A stretch of DNA of 64,000 nt from NCBI RefSeq assembly GCF_000319305.2, contig NZ_AMWJ02000002.1, forward strand, positions 744,001-808,000, read 5' to 3'. This document shows, one piece after another, positions 49,167-58,034 of this stretch (positions are counted from its first letter, which is position 1; the number at the start of each line of letters is the position of its first letter). The notes under the pieces were generated by a model. That model worked only from the letters and a program-made list of their open reading frames with translations, was not told the DNA's origin and made no database searches. The stretch is from Pseudomonas bharatica CSV86. Lineage in GTDB: Bacteria > Pseudomonadota > Gammaproteobacteria > Pseudomonadales > Pseudomonadaceae. The position numbers were made by a program, and so were the translations under genes.

Positions 49167-50513
49167 ATGTCCTCGCTGCGCAGCTACTTCCACAGCTTCA
49201 ACAAGACCGCCGAACACGATTACCTGCCGGACCTGGCCCGGGCCACCCTGCAGGACTCGCCACGCCGCTCCCGGCTTACCGTGTGGCTGGCGGCGGCGCT
49301 GCTGCTGATAGCGCTGGTCTGGGCCAGGTTCGCGGTGCTCGACGAAGTGACCACCGGCGAGGGCAAGGCCATCCCGTCGAGCAAGGTCCAGGTGATCCAG
49401 AACCTCGAAGGCGGCATCGTCACCGAGATCCTTGTGCGCGAAGGGCAGATGGTGAACAAGGGCGATACCCTGCTGCGCCTGGACGACACGCGCTTTCGCT
49501 CGAACAAGGGCGAGAGCGAGGCCGACCGTTACGCCCTTACCGCCCAGGTCGATCGCCTGGCGGCGGAGGCCGAGGGCAAGCCCTTCCAGGCCTCCGAGGA
49601 AGTACGCAGCAAGGCGCCGCAGGTGGCCGAGGACGAGATGGCCCTGTACCAGTCACGCCAGCGCCGGCTGAGCAGCGAGAAGCAGACCCTCAACGAACAG
49701 CTGCGACAGAAGACCCAGGAGCTCGCCGAGTTCCGTTCCAAGGTCGAGCAGTATCGATCCGGGCTGGCCCTGCTGCAGCAGGAACTGGACATGTCCACTC
49801 CGCTGGTGAAGACCGGCGCCATCTCGCCCGTGGAGATCCTGCGCCTCAGGCGCAACGCGGTGGAGGCCCGTGGCTCGCTGAATGCCACCAGCCTGGCGAT
49901 TCCCCGGGCCGAGGCAGCGGTAGCGGAGATCAAGAGCAAGATCGAGGAAACCGAAGCCAGCTTCCGCTCGGAGGCGGCCAAGGAGCTCAACGACAAACGC
50001 ACCGACCTGTCGAAGATCACCGCCACCAGCGTCGCCATCGACGACCGGGTCAACCGCACAACTGTGGTCTCGCCGGTCCACGGCATCATCAAGATGCTCA
50101 AGGTCAACACCATAGGCGGCGTCGTGCAGCCGGGCAGCGACATGGTGGAAATCGTGCCGGTGGAAGACAACCTGCTGATCGAAGCCCGGGTGCGCCCCCA
50201 GGACGTGGCGTTCCTGCATCCGGGGCAGAGCGCGATGGTCAAGTTCAGTGCCTACGACTACTCCATCTATGGCGGGCTCACGGCGAAGCTGGAACTGATA
50301 GGCGCCGACACCATCACCGATGACAAGGGCAATGCCTTCTACATGATCCAGGTACGCACCGACCGGAACCACCTGGGCGGCGACAACAAGCCGCTGCTGA
50401 TCATCCCGGGAATGGTGGCGACGGTGGATATCATCACCGGGGAAAAGAGTGTGCTGGATTACCTGCTCAAGCCGGTGCTTAAGGCACGGACCGAAGCCTT
50501 GAGGGAAAGGTAA
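49167..50513 (+). CDS. HlyD-family membrane fusion protein of the adhesin exporter (LapC-like)
   Basis: 448 aa. A single N-terminal membrane helix (LTVWLAAALLLIALVWARFA), the lipoyl half-motif VIQNLEGGIVTEILVREGQM, a long coiled coil (about 130-290), the second lipoyl half (VVSPVHGIIKMLKVNTIGGV) and a beta-barrel domain (VRPQDVAFLHPGQSAMVKFS). It links the ABC exporter to the TolC channel. ATG 49167. Separated from the ABC gene by 135 bp containing REP doublet 9. Confidence 0.93.
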   Translation: MSSLRSYFHSFNKTAEHDYLPDLARATLQDSPRRSRLTVWLAAALLLIALVWARFAVLDEVTTGEGKAIPSSKVQVIQNLEGGIVTEILVREGQMVNKGDTLLRLDDTRFRSNKGESEADRYALTAQVDRLAAEAEGKPFQASEEVRSKAPQVAEDEMALYQSRQRRLSSEKQTLNEQLRQKTQELAEFRSKVEQYRSGLALLQQELDMSTPLVKTGAISPVEILRLRRNAVEARGSLNATSLAIPRAEAAVAEIKSKIEETEASFRSEAAKELNDKRTDLSKITATSVAIDDRVNRTTVVSPVHGIIKMLKVNTIGGVVQPGSDMVEIVPVEDNLLIEARVRPQDVAFLHPGQSAMVKFSAYDYSIYGGLTAKLELIGADTITDDKGNAFYMIQVRTDRNHLGGDNKPLLIIPGMVATVDIITGEKSVLDYLLKPVLKARTEALRER

Positions 50514-50535
50514 TGCCTGGGAATCTTCTGTGTTG

Positions 50536-50608
50536 CTGATGGCCTCATCGCTGGCAAGCCAGCTCCCACCCCCTGTGGGAGCTGGCTTGCCAGCGATGAG
50601 GCCATCAG
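50536..50608. repeat. REP doublet 10
   Basis: Near-perfect palindrome CTGATGGCCTCATCGCTGGC ... GCCAGCGATGAGGCCATCAG between the convergent HlyD and DTW genes. Confidence 0.93.
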
Positions 50609-50610
50609 AA

Positions 50611-51209
50611 TCAGCGCAGATGATTGCGCTCGAACGTCTCCCTGCCCATCGCCGCAATCTGCCCCTCGATCAACACCTCGAACGGCCGCAGCAACTCATC
50701 GAAGCGCCCCGCGCCCTCCAGCACATTCAGCGCCTGGGCCACCGCCTCCACCGTCGACAACGCCCCTTGCTCCGGCGCCTTGCGCAAGCGGTAGCGGGAC
50801 GGCTGCACCTCGGCCAGGGTGACCCGCGGCAACCCTTGCAGCAACGGATTGAGGTACAGCAGCTTGCGTGCCTTGCGCCAGGTTCCGTCCGGTACGATCA
50901 ACAGCCACGGCCGTTCATCCGCCGCACCGGAATAAGCGGCCAACGCCTCGGCGCCATCTCCCGGAAACAGCAATCCGGGGCGGTACCCCGGCGTGGCGAT
51001 CAGCTCTGCCAGATCTTCGAACACCTCCCCACCCGCAGCTGCGCATTGCGCAACCCCAGCGCCGCCAGACGCGCGGTATTGAGTGCGTGACGCACTTCAT
51101 CGGGATGCTGCAACAGCACCACCCGGGTACGGCTGTCGAGGGACGGGATCGAAGGGCAGAGGCAATGGCTTCGTGGACGCAGGCAGCGTTCGCACTGGAT
51201 TCTGGACAT
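50611..51209 (-). CDS. DTW-domain tRNA-uridine aminocarboxypropyltransferase (TapT-like), frameshifted
   Basis: 199 aa when one base is restored in the four-C run at 51027-51030. ATG 51207-51209 gives MSRIQCERCLRPRSHCLCPS, the zinc-type cysteine motif of DTW proteins, then TRVVLLQHPDEVRHALNTAR. The second part carries LLFPGD and VPDGTWRKARKLL, the DTW motif itself. TapT modifies a uridine of tRNA with the aminocarboxypropyl group of SAM. As read, the frame is lost at LRVG. Confidence 0.87.
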
Positions 51210-51285
51210 CGGGTTCTCCTGGGGCGGTGAATTTTGCCACAGCAGTCCCGGAAAGCACCCACATCCGTGTGGGCCGGTCGAAGGT

Positions 51286-52851
51286 CTAGCGGTTGAAACG
51301 TTCAGCAAGGTCGTGCAGATACCCCGCCATGCGCTCCAATTCGACACTTATTTCAGCGCCCTGGCGGGCCTGGCCGGCACTGCGGTCGCACAGCTGGGCG
51401 ATGCGCACGATCTGCTGGTTGATATCTTCCACTACATGGCTCTGCTGCTCGGACGCCGTGGCAATCTGCTGGCTCATGCCGGTGATCCGGCTAACCGCCT
51501 CGCGGATTCCGCCCAGTGCCTGTTGCACCGCTTCAACGCTCTGCACGCTGTCGCGGGAGATCTGCTCGCCCTTGCTGGCACTGCTCACCGCCCGGTCGGC
51601 TCCCGCCCGCAGCGAAGCGATGATCTGGTGGATTTCCTCGGTCGAGGCACGGGTGCGCTGGGCCAGGGAGCGCACTTCGTCGGCCACCACGGCAAAGCCG
51701 CGGCCCTGCTCACCGGCCCGCGCCGCCTCGATGGCCGCGTTAAGCGCCAGCAGGTTGGTCTGCTCGGCAATCGACGTGATCACATCCACCACACTGCCGA
51801 TGGATTGGGTCTGCTCGGCCAGGGCGTTGACCGCCGCACCAATCTCGTGAACCGCCTCGGTCATGCTGCCCATGGCCTTTAGACTCTGCTGGGCAAGGTC
51901 GCTGCCCTGGCGGGTCAGCTCATCGGCGTCGGAGGCTGCATGCGCGGTGCTCTGCACGTTATGCGTCACTTCCTGGATGGTCGCTGCCATCTGCGCCACG
52001 GCGGTGGCCGACTGGTCGGTTTCGCTGCGCTGGCGGTCGAGCATCTGCGCCTGGGAGTCGGAAAGTTCCGACGACTGCGAAGCCCGGCTCTTCACACTGA
52101 CGCCGGCATCCACCAAACGTGTCAGCGCCGTCTGAAGACGCGCCTCCTCGCTGATCATCGCCAGGTCGAGTTGCCCCTGCGGGCCAAGGTTACGGCTGTA
52201 GGTCAGCGCCACCAGCGGGCTGGTGAACGCCTTCGGATGCTCGGCCAGGGTGCGGCGGATGACGCGGTTCTGGCGGTTTTCCAGAAGGAACCAGGCCCCC
52301 AGCAGGCTCGCCATCAGCAACCCAAGGGCCGCGTACTGCGGCAAGGCCAGATAGCCGACCACCGAGACCAGCCCGGCCAGCAGCAAGGGCCAGCCATGCT
52401 CCAGCACATCGCCGACCCGAGCCGCCAAAGGCGTGGGCGAACGCCCGGCTCGCAAGCGCGCATACAGCGCCGAGGCCCGTCCGACCTGATCACGGGTCGG
52501 CAACGAGCGCACCGACTCATAACCGCTGATCCGGCCGTTTTCGTAGATCGCCGTGACATAGGCGCTGACCCAGTAGTAATCACCGTTCTTCGCCCGGTTC
52601 TTGACCACGCCCATCCATGGCCTGCCCTCCTTGATCGTCTCCCACATATGGCCGAACACTGCTGGCGGCATATCCGGGTGGCGCACGATGTTATGGGGCT
52701 GGCCGATCAATTCTTCGCGGGTGAAGCCGCTGATGGCGACGAAGGCGTCGTTGCAGTAGGTGATCCGGCTGTTCAGGTCGGTGGTGGAGATGAGCCGCTG
52801 TTCCTGCGGAAAGGTTCTTTCATGCTCAGTGACGGGCAAGTTATTGCGCAT
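51286..52851 (-). CDS. Aer-like PAS-containing chemoreceptor
   Basis: 521 aa. An N-terminal PAS domain ([40 protein letters not shown]) is the FAD-type energy-sensing domain of Aer. A hydrophobic hairpin (about 155-195) anchors it; there is no periplasmic sensor. The cytoplasmic signalling tip is [20 protein letters not shown] followed by [20 protein letters not shown]. It mediates aerotaxis by the CheA/CheW pathway. Monocistronic. Confidence 0.92.
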   Translation of the reverse strand: MRNNLPVTEHERTFPQEQRLISTTDLNSRITYCNDAFVAISGFTREELIGQPHNIVRHPDMPPAVFGHMWETIKEGRPWMGVVKNRAKNGDYYWVSAYVTAIYENGRISGYESVRSLPTRDQVGRASALYARLRAGRSPTPLAARVGDVLEHGWPLLLAGLVSVVGYLALPQYAALGLLMASLLGAWFLLENRQNRVIRRTLAEHPKAFTSPLVALTYSRNLGPQGQLDLAMISEEARLQTALTRLVDAGVSVKSRASQSSELSDSQAQMLDRQRSETDQSATAVAQMAATIQEVTHNVQSTAHAASDADELTRQGSDLAQQSLKAMGSMTEAVHEIGAAVNALAEQTQSIGSVVDVITSIAEQTNLLALNAAIEAARAGEQGRGFAVVADEVRSLAQRTRASTEEIHQIIASLRAGADRAVSSASKGEQISRDSVQSVEAVQQALGGIREAVSRITGMSQQIATASEQQSHVVEDINQQIVRIAQLCDRSAGQARQGAEISVELERMAGYLHDLAERFNR

Positions 52852-52990
52852 CTTGGGCGATCCCTGCTGATGAGATGGATGGGAAATTCATCACAGCAAG
52901 AAAAGGAATAGCAGAGCATTCAACTGGATGTGGGCAATGGGCCAGTATTTTTTACCCTAGACACAAAGTATTAATGATCCCATGCCCGCA

Positions 52991-53884
52991 TCACGCGGGC
53001 GTCAACTGTGCGCGGAGCAGGTCGCGGAAGGTCTGGATCAAGGGTTCTCGGCTGCGTCCTCGACGAATGATCATGGAAAAAGGCGCCTGATAGCCGAAGG
53101 TCGCCGGAGAAAGCACCCGCAGGTCGCCCTTGTCCACCCAGGCCTGGGCATAGTGTTCGGGTAGATAGCCAATGTAAGCGCCGGAAAGAACCAGAATCAG
53201 TTGCGCTTCCATGCTTTCTACGGTTGCCGCACTGTGCTTGAAGCCGTGCCGGGCCAGTTCCGCCTGGCTCCAGTAGCCACGTCCGACCATGCGCTGTTGG
53301 GTGATGACCTGCTCGGGAATGCGTCGCTCGTGATACAGCGGATGACGGTTGCTGCAATACAGCCAGTGCTGCTCGCGATACAGCGGCTGGTAGACCAGGC
53401 CACTCATTCGCGTGGAAAACGCACCGATGGCCAGGTCCAGGCGGTTATCCTGCACGCCCAGTTGCAACTCGTAGGGGCTGGACACCGAGAGGTGCAGATG
53501 CACCGCCGGGTGTTCCTGGCTATAGGCGCCGATGGCCTCGGCCAGGGGCAAGGCGCGGTCGCCGACGGTCGAATCGATCACTCCGAGATTGAGCGTGCCA
53601 CGCAGTTCGCCCTTGAGCGCCGCCGCGTATTGCTCGAAGCCGTCCAGCTCGGCGAGCAGGCGCAGGGTCTCCTGATGGAACAGCTCGCCCTTGCTGGTCA
53701 GACTGAAGCCGCCACGACCGCGATGGCAAAGCACTATGCCCAACGCCCCTTCCAGTTGGCTCATGTAGGTGCTGATCGCCGAGGTGGACAGGTTGAGGTC
53801 GCGCTGGGCGTTGGCGAAGCCCTGGTGGCGCACCACGCTGGCAAAGATGCGCAGCAGCTTCAGGTCGGGCAGGTTCGAGGCCAT
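52991..53884 (-). CDS. gbuR: LysR-family regulator of guanidinobutyrase (GbuR-like)
   Basis: 297 aa. An N-terminal winged helix (LLRIFASVVRHQGFANAQRD, STSAISTYMSQLEGALG) and a periplasmic-binding-type effector domain. It is divergent from gbuA, with a three-half-site TAGTTCAG operator between them, the usual LysR arrangement, and matches the gbuR-gbuA pairing in P. aeruginosa. The inducer is probably 4-guanidinobutyrate, by analogy. Start ATG 53882-53884. Confidence 0.85.
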   Translation of the reverse strand: MASNLPDLKLLRIFASVVRHQGFANAQRDLNLSTSAISTYMSQLEGALGIVLCHRGRGGFSLTSKGELFHQETLRLLAELDGFEQYAAALKGELRGTLNLGVIDSTVGDRALPLAEAIGAYSQEHPAVHLHLSVSSPYELQLGVQDNRLDLAIGAFSTRMSGLVYQPLYREQHWLYCSNRHPLYHERRIPEQVITQQRMVGRGYWSQAELARHGFKHSAATVESMEAQLILVLSGAYIGYLPEHYAQAWVDKGDLRVLSPATFGYQAPFSMIIRRGRSREPLIQTFRDLLRAQLTPA

Positions 53885-53937
53885 GGCGAGGTATCCGCAC
53901 GTCGGAAATCGCCACAGTCTAACCGCGCCCAGGCGAA

Positions 53938-53970
53938 TAGTTCAGCGATAGTTCAGAAAAACCTGAACTA
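53938..53970. promoter_or_regulatory. Candidate GbuR operator, three TAGTTCAG half-sites
   Basis: TAGTTCAG at 53938-53945 and 53949-53956 in direct repeat, 11 bp apart; the second forms a perfect inverted repeat with CTGAACTA at 53963-53970 (6-bp gap). The core TTCAG-N6-CTGAA fits the T-N11-A LysR box. It is 54 bp upstream of gbuR and 147 bp upstream of gbuA. Confidence 0.65.
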
Positions 53971-54116
53971 AGTATTTGCCGGTAGCGATTCTTCTGCCGC
54001 ACTACCTTTTGCAGACTGCGCCGCACAGCAACTGTTCCAGGACTATTCCGGCTGGCTGACCGGTGTCGAGAACAGATATCAACAACTAGAACAATCGAAT
54101 CGATGAGGCCCGAACC

Positions 54117-55067
54117 GTGGACAAGATTCTTCACCAACCACTGGGCGGCAACGAAATGCCGCGCTTCGGCGGCATCGCTACCATGCTCCGCCTTCCGCAC
54201 CTGCAAAGCCCTGCCGGCCTGGACGCCGCCTTCATCGGCGTGCCGCTGGACATCGGCACCTCCCTGCGCTCCGGCACCCGCTTCGGCCCGCGGCAGATCC
54301 GCGCCGAATCGGTGATGATCCGTCCGTACAACATGGCCACCGGTGCGGCGCCCTTCGACTCGCTGTCGGTCGCCGACATCGGTGACGTGGCGATCAACAC
54401 CTTCAACCTGCTCGACGCCGTGCGCATCATCGAAGAAGCCTACGACCAGATCGTCGAGCACAACGTGATCCCCCTGACCCTGGGCGGCGACCACACCATC
54501 ACCCTGCCGATCCTGCGTGCCCTGCACAAGAAGCACGGCAAGATCGGCCTGGTGCATATCGATGCCCACGCCGACGTCAACGACCACATGTTCGGCGAGA
54601 AGATCGCCCACGGCACCACCTTCCGCCGCGCCGTGGAAGAAGGCCTGCTCGATTGCCAGCGCGTGGTGCAGATCGGCCTGCGCGCCCAGGGCTACACCGC
54701 CGAGGATTTCAACTGGAGCCGCAAGCAGGGCTTCCGCGTGGTCCAGGCCGAAGAGTGCTGGCACAAGTCGCTGGAGCCGCTGATGGCGGAAGTCCGCGAA
54801 AAGGTCGGCGGCGGTCCGGTGTACCTGTCCTTCGATATCGACGGTATCGACCCGGCCTGGGCGCCGGGCACCGGCACCCCGGAAATCGGCGGCCTGACCA
54901 CCATCCAGGCCATGGAAATCATCCGTGGCTGCCAGGGCCTGGACCTGATCGGCTGCGACCTGGTGGAGGTTTCTCCACCCTACGACACGACCGGCAACAC
55001 CTCGTTGCTGGGTGCCAACCTGCTCTACGAAATGCTCTGCGTGCTGCCCGGCGTAGCCCGTCGCTAA
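54117..55067 (+). CDS. gbuA: GbuA, guanidinobutyrase
   Basis: 316 aa, ureohydrolase family. It hydrolyses 4-guanidinobutyrate to 4-aminobutyrate and urea in arginine/agmatine breakdown. Binuclear Mn ligands: GGDHTITLP, HIDAHADVND and SFDIDGIDPAWAPG. The N-terminus DKILHQPLGGNEMPRFGGIA follows P. aeruginosa GbuA from memory, rather than guanidinopropionase. Start GTG 54117 after TGAGGC. It is 146 bp before a sodium:solute symporter that probably imports the substrate. Confidence 0.92.
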   Translation: MDKILHQPLGGNEMPRFGGIATMLRLPHLQSPAGLDAAFIGVPLDIGTSLRSGTRFGPRQIRAESVMIRPYNMATGAAPFDSLSVADIGDVAINTFNLLDAVRIIEEAYDQIVEHNVIPLTLGGDHTITLPILRALHKKHGKIGLVHIDAHADVNDHMFGEKIAHGTTFRRAVEEGLLDCQRVVQIGLRAQGYTAEDFNWSRKQGFRVVQAEECWHKSLEPLMAEVREKVGGGPVYLSFDIDGIDPAWAPGTGTPEIGGLTTIQAMEIIRGCQGLDLIGCDLVEVSPPYDTTGNTSLLGANLLYEMLCVLPGVARR

Positions 55068-55213
55068 CGGAGCTTCACCCGGCAGGAGCCATGACGGCGG
55101 CCCCTTGAGCAGGGGCCCCGCTGCTACGAAGAAGTGACTACGAAGAAAAGACCCGCCGCGCCTTGTCGCAGGCGGGATCGATCTCACATAAAAAAGATAA
55201 CTGGAGACACCCC

Positions 55214-56593
55214 ATGGCCCTGGACATATTCGTTGTACTGATATACGCCGCCGGCATGCTGTTGCTGGGCTGGTACGGCATGCGCCGCGCCAGGACCCAC
55301 GAGGAATACCTGGTGGCCGGACGCAACCTCGGCCCCAGCCTGTACATGGGCACCATGGCCGCCACCGTGCTGGGCGGCGCTTCCACCGTCGGCACCGTGA
55401 AACTCGGCTACGTCCATGGCATTTCCGGCTTCTGGCTGTGCGCCGCGCTGGGCCTGGGCATCATCGCCCTCAACCTGTTCCTCGCCAAACCCCTGCTGCG
55501 CCTGCGCATCTTTACCGTGACCCAGGTCCTGGAGCGCCGCTACAACCCGATGGCGCGCCAGGCCAGTGCGGTGATCATGCTCGCCTATGCGCTGATGATC
55601 GGCGTGACCTCTACCCTGGCCATCGGCACCGTACTGCAAGTGTTGTTCGAACTGCCGTTCTGGGCAGCGATCCTGCTCGGTGGTGGCGTGGTGGTGGTGT
55701 ACTCGACCATCGGTGGCATGTGGTCGCTGACCCTGACCGATATCGTCCAGTTCGTGATCAAGACCGTCGGCCTGATGTTCGTCCTGCTGCCGATCTGCCT
55801 GTACCGCGTCGGCGGTTGGGACCAACTGGTAGCCAAGCTGCCGGAAGCCAGCTTCAGCCTGACCACCATCGGCTGGGACACCATCATCACCTACTTCCTG
55901 ATCTACTTCTTCGGCATCCTGATCGGCCAGGACATCTGGCAGCGGGTGTTCACCGCCCGTGACGAGAACGTCGCCAAGTACGCCGGCACCACCGCAGGCG
56001 TGTACTGCGTGATCTACGGTCTGGTCTGCGCGGTGATCGGCATGGCAGCCCATGTGCTGTTGCCGGACCTGGGCAACGCCAACAACGCCTTTGCCGCTAT
56101 CGTCAAAACCGCGCTGCCGGATGGTATCCGTGGCCTGGTGATCGCTGCTGCCCTGGCGGCGATGATGTCCACCGCCAGCGCCGGCTTGCTGGCCGCCTCC
56201 ACCGTACTGACCGAAGACCTGCTGCCGAAGCTGCGTGGCGGCAAGCAATCGAGCCTGGCGGTGAACCGCCTGTTCACCCTGCTGACCGGTATCGCCGTAC
56301 TGGGTATCGCCCTGGTGGTGGAAGACGTGATCAGCGCCCTGACCCTGGCCTACAACCTGCTGGTGGGTGGCATGCTGGTGCCGCTGATCGGTGCCATCTA
56401 CTGGAAGCGCGCGACCACTCGCGGCGCCATCGTCAGCATGAGCCTGGGCTTCGTCACCGCCCTGGCGTTCATGATCAAGGACGGCATGGATGCGAACTCG
56501 CCGATCTACTACAGCCTGGCGATCGGGCTGGTGAGCTTCGTGGTGGTGAGCCTGATGTCGCGGCCGGCGGTGAATGCGGCCAAACTGGCTTGA
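55214..56593 (+). CDS. Sodium:solute symporter, likely guanidino-compound uptake
   Basis: 459 aa, SSS family with about 13 membrane segments. Family traits: EEYLVAGRNLGPSLYMGTMA, the TVLGGASTVGTVKLGY sodium/substrate segment, and ALAAMMSTASAGLLAASTVL. ATG 55214 with GGAGAC upstream; the longer frame is unlikely. Downstream of gbuA and followed by a terminator, so the two are probably one transcript; a hairpin GGCCCC/GGGGCC (55099-55117) lies between them. Import of 4-guanidinobutyrate is inferred from context (compare PA1418 near gbuA). Confidence 0.87.
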   Translation: MALDIFVVLIYAAGMLLLGWYGMRRARTHEEYLVAGRNLGPSLYMGTMAATVLGGASTVGTVKLGYVHGISGFWLCAALGLGIIALNLFLAKPLLRLRIFTVTQVLERRYNPMARQASAVIMLAYALMIGVTSTLAIGTVLQVLFELPFWAAILLGGGVVVVYSTIGGMWSLTLTDIVQFVIKTVGLMFVLLPICLYRVGGWDQLVAKLPEASFSLTTIGWDTIITYFLIYFFGILIGQDIWQRVFTARDENVAKYAGTTAGVYCVIYGLVCAVIGMAAHVLLPDLGNANNAFAAIVKTALPDGIRGLVIAAALAAMMSTASAGLLAASTVLTEDLLPKLRGGKQSSLAVNRLFTLLTGIAVLGIALVVEDVISALTLAYNLLVGGMLVPLIGAIYWKRATTRGAIVSMSLGFVTALAFMIKDGMDANSPIYYSLAIGLVSFVVVSLMSRPAVNAAKLA

Positions 56594-56612
56594 ACTGAAA
56601 CAGCTTGAAATG

Positions 56613-56645
56613 AAAAGGGCCTGCTTCAAGCAGGCCCTTTTTCTT
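56613..56645 (+). terminator. Intrinsic terminator after the symporter gene
   Basis: AAAAGGGCCTGCTT-CA-AGCAGGCCCTTTTTCTTT: a strong stem with a T run, 20 bp after the stop codon. Confidence 0.92.
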
Positions 56646-56654
56646 TGTACTTGA

Positions 56655-56765
56655 GTGCCCTATCGCTGGCAAGCCAGCTCCCACAGGTTCCGCACTGATC
56701 TTGAGTCTTGTGCAGTACCCTGTGGGAGCTGGCTTATCGGACCGCCGCACCGCAGCGATAGGGCC
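56655..56765. repeat. REP doublet 11 (one variant arm)
   Basis: Left arm is the common form. The right arm reads GGAGCTGGCTTATCGGACCG and continues CCGCACCGCAGCGATAGGGCC, the variant with inserted CGG/GCACCGC sequence also seen in doublets 1 and 3. It lies between convergent genes. Confidence 0.88.
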
Positions 56766-56796
56766 CGAGGGCTCAACACACAATCAGCAGGTTCCC

Positions 56797-56919
56797 TCAG
56801 CGCCGCGGCTGCCGCCTGCGCTTTTCTTCATCGGCAGGAATCGGTACCGGCTGCATCGGCGGGATCAAACCCAGGGCCACAGCAAGGTCGTGGAGCCAGT
56901 TCATCATCAGGTTTTTCAT
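56797..56919 (-). CDS. PA1414-like 40-aa small protein
   Basis: 40 aa: MKNLMMNWLHDLAVALGLIP followed by a proline-rich bend and the basic tail DEEKRRRQPRR. The amphipathic N-terminus and basic C-terminus match the PA1414-like small proteins of pseudomonads, as I recall them. ATG 56917-56919 follows AAGGGGGATTCC, an excellent ribosome site. An Anr-type site lies about 100 bp upstream. In P. aeruginosa this locus is linked to the Anr-dependent sRNA SicX (from memory), so the leader here may also yield an sRNA. Function of the peptide unknown. Confidence 0.8.
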   Translation of the reverse strand: MKNLMMNWLHDLAVALGLIPPMQPVPIPADEEKRRRQPRR

Positions 56920-57021
56920 GGAATCCCCCTTGAGGGTCATCGTGGCAATCCAATGGCTACGATGTTTCAAACACATCATAGGCCCAAATCCTACAAGCCG
57001 CTCGAAGAAATCAACAGTTTC

Positions 57022-57035
57022 CTGATCCGGATCAA
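57022..57035 (-). promoter_or_regulatory. Candidate Anr (FNR-type) box
   Basis: On the minus strand TTGAT-CCGG-ATCAG, one mismatch from TTGAT-N4-ATCAA. It overlaps the stop codon of the LysR gene and lies 102 bp upstream of the PA1414-like start. A TATGAT -10 candidate at 56980-56975 would put the box near -60, a usable FNR class I position. Confidence 0.65.
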
Positions 57036-57925
57036 GCGCTGAGCGCCTGGCCGACAGGCGGTCCCTGGCGGCTCTCTTCCTGAAGGTTCACCCAGGCATC
57101 CAGGTTCGCTCCGCGCATGCCGCGACGCCAGACCAGCCAGGTAGTCGCCTGGTCGAAAGGCGTCTGCAACCGATGCACCGCAACATTCTCCCGGCCCGGC
57201 AGGCTGTCGAGCATCGATTGCGACATCAAGGCCACCCCGGATCCGGCAACCACGCATGCCAGCATGCTCGGGTAGGACTCGATTTCCATGGCCCGGCCCA
57301 TGGCAGCATGATCGTGGGCATACCAGGCCTCCAGGCGCATGCGATAGGAGCAACCCTTGCGGAAGGTGAACACTGCCCGCCCGGCCACGTCGCGGGCGCT
57401 GCGCACCGGCGGATGATCGGGTTCGGTGAGCAGGACCAGGGTTTCCTCGCATAGCGGCACGCCATCCAGGCCCGACAGCGACAGCGGCCCGTCCAGCAAC
57501 GCGGCGTCGAGGCGGCCGGCCAGCAGGCCTTCCAGCAGCTCGCCGCTGGGCGCGGTCTGCACCTGCAGGTTCACTGCCGGATAGGCCTTGTGATAACGCG
57601 CGAGCAAGTCCGGCAGATGGATCGCCGCCGTGCTGTACATGCAGCCCAGCACGAACTCCCCCGCCGGCTGGCCACCCTGCACCGCAGCCAAGGCCTCGTC
57701 ATGCAGGGTCAGCATGCGTCCGGCGTAATCCAGCAGCACCTTGCCGGCCGGCGATAGCTGCAAGCGCTGGCGCTCCCGGTGAAACAGCTCGACGCCAAGC
57801 TGCTCTTCAAGCTGGCGCAGGCGCGTCGAGAGGTTCGACGGCACCCGGTGCAACTGTTCGGCGGCGCGGGTCACCGAGCCGGTCTCGGCGACAGCCTGGA
57901 AAATGCGCAACTGGCTCAGCTCCAC
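57032..57925 (-). CDS. LysR-family transcriptional regulator
   Basis: 297 aa. Winged helix ELSQLRIFQAVAETGSVTRA followed by AAEQLHRVPSNLSTRLRQLE, then an effector-binding domain. The start is GTG 57923-57925, giving the family N-terminus; the long upstream frame runs into the divergent MFS gene and is rejected. Upstream of an Anr-box-controlled PA1414-like gene as in P. aeruginosa (PA1413-PA1414 order). It probably controls the divergent MFS transporter through the inverted repeat between them. Confidence 0.88.
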   Translation of the reverse strand: MELSQLRIFQAVAETGSVTRAAEQLHRVPSNLSTRLRQLEEQLGVELFHRERQRLQLSPAGKVLLDYAGRMLTLHDEALAAVQGGQPAGEFVLGCMYSTAAIHLPDLLARYHKAYPAVNLQVQTAPSGELLEGLLAGRLDAALLDGPLSLSGLDGVPLCEETLVLLTEPDHPPVRSARDVAGRAVFTFRKGCSYRMRLEAWYAHDHAAMGRAMEIESYPSMLACVVAGSGVALMSQSMLDSLPGRENVAVHRLQTPFDQATTWLVWRRGMRGANLDAWVNLQEESRQGPPVGQALSA

Positions 57926-57936
57926 ACCGATTCTCC

Positions 57937-57971
57937 AAAATTGAACAAGTAGCTCAGTATTATTCAATTTT
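57937..57971. promoter_or_regulatory. Candidate LysR operator in the LysR/MFS gap
   Basis: AAAATTGAA (57937-57945) and TTCAATTTT (57963-57971) form a perfect 9-bp inverted repeat with a 17-bp centre, within the 109-bp divergent gap. Confidence 0.5.
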
Positions 57972-58034
57972 TCAGAATGACAACCACCAGTAGTCTGACG
58001 GCATCGAACGATTCCTCTGACAGGAGCACCGGAC

